Of a DNA stretch of 64,000 nucleotides, positions 1-10,600 are shown piece by piece. This DNA is from Lobulomyces angularis (taxonomy: Eukaryota > Chytridiomycota > Chytridiomycetes > Lobulomycetales > Lobulomycetaceae), in assembly GCA_027604685.1 (NCBI GenBank), contig JADHYX010000006.1, forward strand, positions 62,001-126,000, given 5' to 3'. Under the pieces are notes generated by a model. That model saw only the letters and a list, made by a program, of their open reading frames with translations, made no database searches and was not told the origin of the DNA. Every line of letters begins with the position of its first letter. The stretch's first letter is position 1. The position numbers and the translations under genes were made by a program.

Positions 1-133
1 CAGAAAACCACATCTAATATTGTCTAAGTCTATTTGTACATTATAGACAGCTACAATATCTACTTTAATAAAGACCTTTATTATTTTCGTTATATGAATT
101 AAAAAAAAGGATCTATTCTGATAAAAAAAAACT

Positions 134-2479
134 TCACACGTTACAAGTTTTTAGTACTTCCTCCAGGATTTTCATATCCTGACAACCTCTCATTACTTCA
201 GAGGGATGAATATTAAGAAAAAACTTTTTACTTTTGTCCCTAATGGAGGAACCAGGACAAATAGATTTATAACTGAGCTTGTTAAAATTCAGTACAATTT
301 TTATTAGACTTAATGCCTCAAGAAGGTTTACCAAGTCTTGAAATTCACTTCTACTCACTGGTGGTGGTAAATTATTCTTACTGCTTCGGCAAAGATTAAA
401 ATATTCTTCTTGTAACTTAAAAATAATTTTTAAAAATTTAATTTGCTCTTCATTACCTTGCTAATGCTTAATTCACTTTTTTTCTCCCCTTCTAAAATTA
501 CTGCAGCTATCAAAAGTATCTTTTGATGCAAGTGCAAATTTTTTACTTTCATTACTCCAGTCGAGGAATTTCCAAGAACTTCTGAAGTAACCTTAGAAAC
601 TGTTATGAGTTAATTAGTTTGAAAAATACTACAGATTTTAATTTTTTTTGATAGTACCATGACGTAAAGTAACTTTTGGTACGTCCTGTAAACTAAGAAA
701 CTTGTTCCCATGGTCTTCATTACGGTTTTCTTTTTTATATTCGCATTCCAAAATTTCAATGGATTGTCTAAAAATTTTATTACGTTGAAGTTAAGTAAAC
801 CTTTAGATATTTTTTTTTTTAAAACACCTGCACACATCTAGCGCTTTCCTCAAATCTCCAATTCCAACTAGCTTCCTTGCACAAAACTCAATTGCTGAAT
901 CTTGCATTAGTGGAAAATTTGCAACGTCTCTCTTATTATCTCCAGGATCAAAATCATATAATCTCATTAACCTATCTTTAATTATGTCGGATATTTCGTT
1001 TATCTCATAAGGCTTAAAATTTAAAAGTTTGGGTTCCATATTTTTTGCTCTCAATCGTGGTAGAAATCTTCCAGTCATATCCAGTGCTGGATTTAGAATA
1101 AGTAATTTATTAAAATGTCAATAGATTATGAACGATACCATTTGCTATTCCAATCAACACCAACTTGCTACTTTCATGACTGGCCCATTCAAACAATTTA
1201 TACAAAACTTCTTGGTCTTTTGTTAACAAATAATCAATTTCATCTAAAATAATCACACTTTCTTCTCTTTAAAAAATTGATATAACAAGAAAATGCTTAC
1301 TATGTACTTAAATGAGCTTTACTTTCTGACATCAACTTTTTTAAAAAACTATTTGATTTAGCATTGCCGCACTGATTGTTATCAGTTGAAATAAATATGC
1401 CACTTAAGATGTCAATGCATTCTTTGATATTAAAGGAATCTAAATCCTTGATTTTTCTAAAATCTTTTAAAATTATTTTAAATATGTATTTTGGATCTTT
1501 CAGCGCCATGCAATTAAATTTGCAAAATTTTATCTTATATTTTCTCTAAAAAAAATTGGTTTTATGAAATAAAAAAAAAAAAAACTTACCGGTTTTTCAA
1601 TTTTTTTCATTGAGTTGAATAAAACTTCATCTAAAAGTGCAGTTTTGCCAGTACCCGGACAACCTTATTTTAAAAAATATAAAAGAATTTTTGAGCAGCA
1701 GTAGAGTAAGGTAAAAGCTTACCCGATAGGTATAAACTGCCGTTTTCTCCTTTAACAATATGTTCAGTAATAAAGTTTTCTAAAAATTTTCTCTCTTCCA
1801 CCCGACCAACTTTTCAAATTATTAAATTTTTTTTTTTCCGACTATCATACCTAACTTCTTTGGTGTAGAACATCTTTTAAAAGCAGATTTTGCTTCGTTA
1901 ATGAATTGTAATGGAGTTTTTGGTGTGCTCGGAGTTTTCGGTGTTGCTACAAGGAGAGCCTTCCTTCTTTGCGGTGTTTTAATGTTCTCTAAAGATGCTC
2001 TAAATGCAGTAGATGCATCAGAAAGATTTCCGTTCTGTTCTTCATCGTTAAGATTCTCTTTATCTAACTCTGTATCACTACTTTCCTTACTAACCTCTCC
2101 TTTAATATTTCATTTGGCATTAAAAAAAAAAAAGGTAAATTTAAGTAAGTGAACCTGTTTTGGCCTTTTTCAATTTTAACGCACGATTTTGCATTGATCC
2201 ACTGTCGTCTTTGCTTTCCTCTTCACTACTGGACCTCATCCTTTTTAAAAACTTACAATCTGCAACGCTACCTTAGTATTTTTTTAAAGAAAATGGTATT
2301 AAAAACAATTTTTTATAGTTTTAGCTTACTGGAGTTCGAAACATTGTTAAGATCATGTAGAGGAGCAACACCTACTTTTAATTAAATTGTGTTTGTGATG
2401 TTTTTAACATACCGAGAACCTTCCTGTTTGCAGTATTACTTATCCTAGCACTTCTTCTCGGAGTGGAGGCATTTATCAT
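134..2479 (-). CDS. CDC6: CDC6 replication licensing ATPase
   Basis: Cdc6 is an AAA+ ATPase that joins ORC at replication origins and loads the MCM helicase in G1. The start is ATG at 2479 (MINASTPRRSAR), followed by about ten short introns and a stop at 134; the product is about 600 aa. The first ~160 residues are polar and hold several S/T-P sites followed by K or R (TPRR, TPQRR, TPKTPSTPKTP, STPKK), typical of CDK control of Cdc6. The ATPase core follows: Walker A GCPGTGKT near residue 186, Walker B IILDEID near 295, sensor 1 GIAN, then LDMTGRFLPRL and the sensor 2 region CARKLVGIGDLRKALDVCR. A C-terminal winged-helix region completes it. The GRFLPRL and ALDVCR blocks favour Cdc6 over Orc1. 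It looks complete. Confidence 0.93.
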
Positions 2480-3120
2480 TTGATTTTAATATCTACTTAT
2501 TGAAGTAATTAAACTTAAAATGACTTGGTGACAAGGGTTTTTAAGAAAATTTTGAAGAAAAATTTTGAAAAAAGGAATAAGGATAATAACTGATTAGATG
2601 TATAACAATAATAGTAAAGAAGTTAAGTTTTTGATGTTTGCAACTGCAGCATTATATCTGTTGTATAGATGACAAATTAAAATTAGTTTTTTAATTTTGT
2701 TATAATTTAAATCAATATTTTGGTCTCAATTCTCCAATAACACAACTTTTTCTATTAACTCTATCAAGTTTTCAAAAAATTAGATAAGATAAGTTGCTGA
2801 ATTGAAAATGAGAACTGTATATGTTTAAAAATTGAGAACTTCAGAAAATAACCAAAAGGAAATCTTAGATATGGTGAATGAAGAAAATAGACTTGGAAGA
2901 AAAGTAGCTACAACTTCAACAAAATAAAACCAATATAAAAAGGGAAGTGCAATCTAATGTACTTAAAATTAAAAAAAAATACTTCCATTACTGTAATAAA
3001 ATATATTATCATAAATAAACAAAAAAAGAAAAATAATCTCAAAGTAAATTATGAATTTAGATAAAGTAAACATAAAAAAATTTTTTTTTAGAAAACTTTA
3101 AATAAAGTGACCTAAAATTT
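2480..3120. other. gene-free spacer, CDC6 5' side to TOM40 3' side
   Basis: About 640 bp of AT-rich sequence with short A and T runs. It should hold the CDC6 promoter next to 2480 and the TOM40 terminator next to 3120. I saw no conserved coding segment on either strand. Confidence 0.5.
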
Positions 3121-4504
3121 TTAAGCTTCAAGCTGAAATCCTAAACCAATTCTACCTTGACCATCAGCTGATTTTCCATAATCAATTTCACCCGAGATCT
3201 AAGTTTTTTAGGAAAATATAAATGTAAAGTATGAAAAAAGAAAAATTACGTTGAACATTAACCCTGGAGCTAAAGTGTAATCAGCAGTACCACTAACCCT
3301 ACCCATGGTATCAATCATACCTCTAACTTGACTAAAAACTGTAACTAACTTAAATCCGACAGAGGCTATACCTTCTCTTCTACCAAAGCTGCCTCCTATA
3401 CCTGGAGTTAGCAATGATTGTAGTTCACAACAAACATCCAGCCTTTGATTTACTTTTTTAAAATAACTACAATGCAACATTCCCGAGTTAGGTGAGAAGC
3501 TTGCAGTATAAATTTCTGTTGGATCCAAAGGATTTACTAAAGGAAATGGGCTCGTAGAACCTAATGGTACTGTTGATGGAATGGGTAATTCAACTGGATT
3601 TGGAATGTACCTATAAAACTATTCAAAGAAAATTCCCAAAATTACAAAATACCTTCCAACTAAATTGAAACTTGGCTCTTCTTGATCAGGTGTAGGTCTT
3701 TGATAAAGAAATTCACCTCCCAAAGTTAAATTTTTTGAAACAGATTGAAGATAAGACAGAGTATACATGCCTGTGATAGTTGAGTTTTTAGATTTTAAGT
3801 TGTAAGACGGTGGAGAATTAAATGGATTCGGATTAATTGCTTTCAACGCAACTGAATAATCTACAAAAAAACAATTTAGGCACAAAAAAAAAAATGCTTT
3901 ACCTTGACCAATGTGTTCATGTTCCAATGCAATCATCGGAGGGTGCCCTTCTACAGTAGGTAATGAACAATCCACTTTCGTTTTTATAGATGGTTTTGGA
4001 AGTTGAGAAACTGGTACATCTGAACCATCAGGTTTCACTGAATCAGGCTTTAAAGCTTTTTCTAAATACCAGTTATAATGTGCTCTAGCTTGTAAGTTCC
4101 ATTTGCTATCTAATTGACCTGATAACCCGTACTTTAACACAGAAAAAAAAATTATTTTATAAATAAAAAGCCAAATATACATTATCGGTATTGTAGTTAG
4201 CACCAAAATGATATGTTGGAGGATATTCCTGGCCACCCCATTGGAGACTGTGAGTGACGTGAAAATTTGGACCCAAAACTGCAGCTGCATCCAACTTTGC
4301 TCCATCGATGAGGTGCAAAGTAGGTAAAGTATCTGTTAATTAAAAATTATAGTGATCAATTTGTTTACATTGAAAATAATAAAATAAAACAAGCAACATA
4401 CTTTTAACTTCTCGATGTAAAGTTTCAAATGAACCTGGGCATTGCAAATTTGATCTTTTTCTGTAATGGTTAAATCGTGAAAATAAATCTGAAAAATGTT
4501 CCAT
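3121..4504 (-). CDS. TOM40: Tom40, outer-membrane protein import channel
   Basis: Tom40 is the beta-barrel pore of the TOM complex, the entry gate for almost all nuclear-encoded mitochondrial proteins. Start ATG 4504 (MEHFSDLFSRF), stop at 3121, about 385 aa in roughly six exons. Family signatures: the N-terminal PGSFETLHREVK segment, VLGPNFHVTHSLQWGG followed by YPPTYHFGANY, GLSGQLDSKWNLQARAHYNW, GGEFLYQRP, and the last strand SGEIDYGK...IGLGFQLEA, which fits a beta-signal. Odd: after SFNLVGRY there is a proline-rich stretch (IPNPVELPIP to PLVNPLDP) of about 25 residues where Tom40 normally passes straight into the next strand. The gene is divergent to the RFC gene. Confidence 0.92.
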
Positions 4505-4567
4505 AAATGTTTACTAGTATCTATACAATTTGAAAGAATTATTTGGATTAGTTGGTAAAAACTCTAA

Positions 4568-4600
<33 letters not shown>

Positions 4601-4930
4601 ATTCTTACAAGAAAAAATTAAAATTGTTTAATACCACGAAATTAAATTAATAAACAAAAATTCTAGAACTGTTTATCGGTTTTTTATTACTCAGTTTCAG
4701 TGTTATTAAATCACTTGATACTGCTAAGAAACATCGCATTGTAATTTGTACACTTAACTGAATTTTTTTTGCAGTTCCTTTAATATCTCGATATCATTGT
4801 CTATCTTTCTATTAAAGAATGCTTTAAAAGATTGTCATAAAACTGCAAAAAAAGAAAACTCAAATAACTTATTTTTCTCACACCAAAAATGTTTTGTTAA
4901 ACCCACTATAACCCTTGAACAAAATCTAAG
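4505..4930. promoter_or_regulatory. divergent promoter region TOM40 / RFC with T13-A21 tract
   Basis: This spacer separates the start codons of TOM40 (minus) and the RFC subunit (plus). It contains a run of 13 T (4568-4580) directly followed by 21 A (4581-4601). Long poly(dA:dT) tracts are known to exclude nucleosomes in fungal promoters, so a role as a shared nucleosome-free region is plausible. No factor-specific motif was identified. Confidence 0.45.
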
Positions 4931-6230
4931 ATGTTTGGTTCATCAAAATCTACTCCTTACGAATTACCATGGGTTGAAAAATATAGACCAACAATATTAA
5001 AAGATATTGTTGGAAATAATGAGACCATTCAAAGACTTCAAATAATTGCTAATGATGGAAATATGCCAAACATAATTATAAGTGGTTCACCTGGAATTGG
5101 AAAAACAACTTCCATACTATGTTTAGCACATGAATTATTGGGCAGTAGCTATAAAGAGGTATGGCTTTTTATATCAGCCTTATTCTCAGTTTTAGGCTGT
5201 TCTTGAGTTAAATGCTAGTGATGATAGGTTTTGAACCAACATATATTCAACTTCTCGTATTAACATATACTAGGGGTATAGATGTTGTTAGAAATAAAAT
5301 AAAAATGTTTGCTCAAAAGAAGGTAAAATTAAAGTATAAAAGTTTTAACTCTGGCTCAAAGGTGACTCTCCCACCCGGAAGAACAAAAATAGTAATACTG
5401 GATGAAGCTGATAGTATGACTAGCGGTGCTCAACAAGCGTTGCGAAGAACTATGGAAATTTTTTCACACACCACAAGGTACTAAAATTTCACAGATAAAT
5501 GCTTAGTGTTCATCTTTAGATTCGCTTTGGCTTGCAACATATCTAGTAAAATTATTGAGCCTATACAAAGTAGGTGTGCTATACTAAGATATAATAGATT
5601 AAGTGATTTGGAATTATTAAAAAGGTTGAAAGAAATTTGCGAATTTGAAAAAGTAACCAATAAACTTTTCTTTTATAACTAAAAAACGAAAATGAAGGTT
5701 GAATACACCTCAGAAGGGCTAGAAGCATTGATTTTCACGTCAGAAGGAGATATGCGGCAGGCCGTTAACAATTTACAAAGCACTTATTCTGGGTTTAAAC
5801 TAATCTCTCCAAATAATGTATTTAAAGTTTGCGATCAACCTCATCCTGTTATGGTTAAGGAAATTTTAGACAGTTGCTTAAATGCGAATGTACAAAAAGC
5901 GTGCGACTTAATGGAGAATGTACTACTAATTTATCAATAATTTAACTTTTTTCATTAATAGTTGTTTGGCCAAGGGTATAGTTCAATAGATATAATCAGT
6001 ACACTGTTTAAAGTTGTGAAGTCCTTTGATATGATGGAATATCAAAAACTGGAGTACATCAGGGTTCGTTAATATTATACATTTAATTTTCATTCATTTA
6101 TTGCGTCATATAGATCATTGGAAATAGTCATTTAAAAATTTTAGAAGGTTGTGAAAGTTTGGTTCAATTATGTGGATTGATTTGCCGGCTTTGTGCTATC
6201 AGTATTGATCCTAAGCAGTTGAATTTGTAA
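4931..6230 (+). CDS. RFC4: Replication factor C small subunit (human RFC2 / yeast Rfc4 type)
   Basis: A subunit of the RFC clamp loader, which opens PCNA and places it on primed DNA using ATP. Start ATG 4931 ([20 protein letters not shown]), stop 6228-6230, about 335 aa in eight exons. AAA+ motifs: Walker [23 protein letters not shown], Walker B ILDEADS, RFC box [13 protein letters not shown] and sensor 2 [13 protein letters not shown]. The block [11 protein letters not shown] and the C-terminal collar helices match human RFC2 / yeast Rfc4 closely and distinguish it from the other small subunits. Introns are 37-50 nt. The gene symbol follows yeast naming. It is complete, with no missing catalytic residue. 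Confidence 0.95.
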
Positions 6231-6627
6231 TAATTTCGTTAAGCATGAAAAAATTCTTTTCAATAAGGATATATTTGATTTTAATAAAATTTTTGTTAAG
6301 TGTTTTTTTAAAATTTTTCTTGAATTTTTGTGTCACATTAAGCTGCTATAGTTTTTACCAAAATATAATCAGGGAAGGTGTTAGTTGTACTTAAGGTTTC
6401 AGGTGAAACTGTACCTCAGAATTGAGAGGAAATCAATATGAAATTTAATCAAGATCTAAACGAACACTTATAGTTTCATATTCTTTCTCTTTATAACTAA
6501 CATAATATCAAAAATCCGTAACTTTAGTTTAAACTACCTGTCAAACATGAAATTTTTAATTTTAATAAATATTAAGAGATATACAATTTTTAGTTAATGC
6601 TAATTATAGTATTTTCTCTCGTTATAG

Positions 6628-6717
6628 TTCGAGCGAAATTCTTGGGAACCTAAACAAAATCTAACTAACTGTCCAGAGATCCTGAAAAGATTTAAAGAAA
6701 AATATCCGAGAAACTAA
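6628..6717 (+). pseudogene. orphan chromodomain fragment
   Basis: A 29-codon open stretch starting right after a TTATAG (a possible splice acceptor) reads FERNSWEPKQNLTNCPEI followed by LKRFKEKYPRN and a stop. NSWEP...NL.NCPE.L..F is the second half of a chromodomain, as found in HP1 proteins and at the C-terminus of chromovirus (Ty3/gypsy) integrases. The first half, with the YLVKWKGY-type strands, could not be found in the 390 bp upstream in any frame. The stop soon after the domain fits an integrase tail. Most likely a relic; a real gene with an unrecognised upstream exon is the alternative. Confidence 0.35.
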
Positions 6718-6878
6718 TAAAGATTACATTCCTCAAATTAAAATAAATTTTGATAAGATGCAAAAAATTAAAAATAGTTTATGGAGTGTAATAATTTTGA
6801 GCGATGTTGAATAGATATTGATACATGTTTATGAATTGATTGAAGTAAGAGAGATGCTGATACATAATTGAATAAAAA

Positions 6879-7481
6879 ATGAAGATTACTTATGGACACA
6901 GCGAGTTTCGATATCAAATTACAATAACTCTCCCTGCTGAAAAGGCAGCCCGACACAGTCAAATCGAATGCAACTTTGTTAAATTAGTGAACAGATTTGT
7001 TATCTTCAAAGCTTCTGCAACGAATCTGTGCTCCACAAGATAGACCTTATTCAAGTAAAGTAATTCTTTTCAAATTCCATTAAATTCATATAAATTCAAT
7101 CAGTTAAGAAAACATCCAATGAAATGTAGTTCAGTTTAATTCATTTTTGTCTTAATTTCTTTTCATTATGTTTTCTTCAATATATCAAGACGATCTTTTC
7201 CAAATATCTCTGAACCTCTACAATGGTTTATCTACTTTTTACTTTTACCAATTACTTCAAAGTTAATTTAAATGATATGACAACGAATACTTTTTATTTT
7301 TTCCTTTTAAAAGTAAAGTTGTTGAAAATATTGAAAATGAAGTTGCTGGAAATGAAGTGGAAAAATCTGACACTACTACTGGTCATTTTCTCCTTAAATT
7401 TCTCATTCTTAATAATTTTTTTTTGTTTTATAGATTTGCTGAACTATTTTCATTCCACATCACAAGTATTAGTGCTGTGAT
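6879..7481 (+). CDS. possible small multi-exon gene, unknown function
   Basis: ATG at 6879 opens a 54-codon frame (MKITYGHSEFRYQITITLP...). With three introns whose phases agree (gtgctcc...aatcag, gtagtt...atcaag, gtttat...aaaag) it can be joined to exons reading RSFPNISEPLQ and VVENIENEVAGNEVEKSD, and, after a gtcatt...tatag intron, to a short tail ending at 7481. The result would be about 105 aa. I do not recognise it. The first donor (GTGCTC) is poor, so this model is tentative and the region may be non-coding. Confidence 0.22.
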
Positions 7482-7632
7482 TTAAAATAAAACCACTTTT
7501 TAAGAATTTTTGTTAACATTTAATTTTTAAAAAAAAAAAATCATTTAACAAATAAATATATTTTAAATAAATATGCTCTATTCTAATTTCAAATATATAT
7601 ACAAAAAATGAATTTTAACGTGGTGGTTAGTG

Positions 7633-10600
7633 TTATTTAATATCAGTATTTGAAAATATTATTTTTCTCAATGTTGGTATAAACTTCAAACCTCCATTAA
7701 CTTTCAAGCCGTGCAGGGTGCTAGTATAGGTTTTAGAGTTGGGTAAAGGGTAATATTGTTTTTTTCCGGTGTTATGGTTCTCTAAGGATGCTTTGAGAAT
7801 GTAAATTACTTTTTCAAATTTTTTAAAATGGCATAGTGCCTCAATATAGGAAGTTAATACATTGGAGTCTAGGTTTACTGTATAGTCCAAAGCAAAATCC
7901 CAGATAAATTCTAAATCCTCATACAAGTTTCCATGTTTGCATGCATCTAAAGCCACAGAAAACATGATGTTGCTAGCAGTTTCATTGGGCAAATTAAGTT
8001 CTTTAATTTTTACTGGTAAATCAGGGGGATCCAGCCCACCAAATGTACCAGTTAATTTGCGAAATATGTATACAGCCGTAGGATTATCATTACAATATGA
8101 AAAACATGTCATTATGGAAGTCCATGTGGAAATATCTGGAGAAATAGAAAGACCAAAAAATTCCTTCATATTGCTGATTAGAAGTTCTTTAGCCTCATCC
8201 AAATTTTGAAATTTTCCCACACTACTGAAATATAGAATGTTGTAAGTTATGATGTTCGGTGTTAAACCTTCTTTTAACAATTCCTCTGCATAGCGAAAGG
8301 CTTTAACAACATCATCCTTTATTGCACTGGCAATCAAAGTGTTATACGTTACAATATCAGGTTTGATTCCGGATGACACCAGTTTCTCAAAGTATACATC
8401 AACTTTTTTTGCATCAGCCAATTTCGAATAGCAACTCAACAAAATATTATATGTAAACAAGTCAGGAGCAACGCCACACTCTTGCATGTAATGAAAGTAG
8501 TATTCTACTTTTCCAACATCCTTTTCATTTGCAAATCCACGAATTATATTGTTAAATGTTGTAACATCAACGTTGAGTTTGCTATTAAAAATTAAATCAA
8601 GAGTTTCATTAACCATTAACAAATCTTTTTGTTTAGAATAGTAATTAAAAATTGCATCGTTGGTGAAGGAGCTCCTCTCTATTTTATCCACATTTATTTT
8701 TCTTATAAAAAATTCGACTTTATCTCGGTTATTAACTTTAGAATAAATCCTAATTAAAGCTGTATAAATAAATTCATTAAGTGCTATGCCTTGTGTCTGC
8801 ATTTCTTGAAGCAAAAATTCAACTCTCCAAATATTATTTTCAGAGCTGCTGATTAATGCACCATACAAGTGAGCATCGGGTTTAATGCCTTCCTTTTCTA
8901 ATTCTTCAAAATAAAAAAAAACCTTTTTTTCATTTTTCACTTTTGAAAAAGCTTTGATAAGTATGTCAAAGGTCTTGATGTCAGGTTTCAAATCATTTGC
9001 TATCATTTTCTGATAATACCTCTCACCACAATTCCGCTGATTATTTAAAACGTATGCTTCAATGATCGCATTATATACGGGGACATCAAACGTTATACTA
9101 TCTTTCTGCATTTGCAGTATAATATCTTCAACTTTTTTTAAATTCTTTAAAATTGAGTACATTTTTATTAAAGAGCAGTAAATGTGATGATCTAACTTGA
9201 TGCCTCCTGCCACCATGTATTTCACTATCTCATCCACTTGTTGAAGATCACCAACTTTTGTAAAGGCAGCAACAATGGAGGAAAGAAGTTTTTGATTCAG
9301 CTTAAATCCCTTGGTTTTCACTTCCTTCAGGTAATAACCCACTTTTTTTAAATTATTAAATCCTAAAAATGCACCAATTACGATATGGTAAGTTACATTG
9401 CAAGGGGTAAAGCCGGTAACGTAAAAATTTTGTAAGTACTGTGTAAATTTTGGCATATTCCGAGAATGGACTTTCAATATAGTATTAAAGGTGCTATGCT
9501 CTGGTAATATTGACATTGACTGCATCTCGTTAAAAAAATACAAAATTTCATCCTCATTGCTTACTTTTGCATAAGCAATTAATAATGCATTGTAATTCAA
9601 TTTGGACAATAAATTAAACTTTTTGGCTTGCTGATAGTAATACTGCACCTTTTCTATGTGTCCTTCCACACTATGCGCAGTAATCAAAAAATTGATGCTA
9701 ACTATACTAGGAACCAGCTTCATTAAAGCCATTTTATCAAAATAATATTCAGCCTTTTCTAAATTTTTGTTTTTTATTTCAGCTTTAATTAGCACTTCGT
9801 AGTTTTTTGAAATTGGTTTAATTCCACTTGCAAGCATGGCTTTAAAATGCTGTTCCACCCGTCTACTACTCTGCTTGTAAGAGCTCTGCATGTAAAAGTA
9901 CATAATTGCGTTTGGCTTTATCTTCTCGGCAGTTAGATGCCTCCAATACACTGAACATCTATCTGGACGAAACCTCCATGAAAAATATCTTAAAATTAAT
10001 TCATAAAACGTTACACGAGAAATTTGTGTCATATTCAAGATTTCAAATAGTTCGCTTTCGGCAATACTGTAATCTGTAACAAAATTATTCAGAGATTTGT
10101 TTAATATTTTTTCATCTCGTATAATATGTCCCAATGCTATAAGGGATCGTAAATAAAAATAAATTCTATTGACTTCTAATTCGTTGCTTGCGACCTCGTC
10201 TAGCAGAAGGTCTTTGTTGTCGATAAACTGAAAAACATTCTTAGGTAATGAATCTTTGAAAGATGCGTTTGGTATATTTCTCTACAAATTAAAAAAAAGT
10301 TCATTAAAGATATTTTAGTTACGTTTTGTACATAGTTAATCCCAAAGAGTAAAATCTCCTCAACATTGGCAGCTAAAATCTCGCATTTTGATGAGAGGCT
10401 CTTTAAAAGATCCTCCTTCCTCCCAGTTGGAGCATTTGTTGTGTTTAAAATAATATCCTTCAAATGAAATTTTACCAAATCTTTAATTTTAAAATTAACA
10501 TAAAAGTTTAAAAAGCAAGAAAGAATTTTTTTATTTAAATTGTTTGGAGTTATGCTGTCAAAGCAGTATTTCACAAGGGTTATATCTTGATGTTTCATAA

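Larger units (their letters stand above)
6231..7632. other. 1.4 kb spacer between two convergent genes, with degenerate coding-like pieces
   Basis: Lies between the RFC stop (6230) and the PPR stop (7633). No complete recognisable gene is present. It holds a short chromodomain-like fragment (6628-6717) and a possible small multi-exon gene (6879-7481), both listed separately. The rest is AT-rich and featureless. Confidence 0.5.

Noticed and set aside
7937..8209. 90-codon plus-strand frame inside the PPR gene
   Set aside because: Antisense shadow of a well-supported coding exon; its residues show no family pattern.
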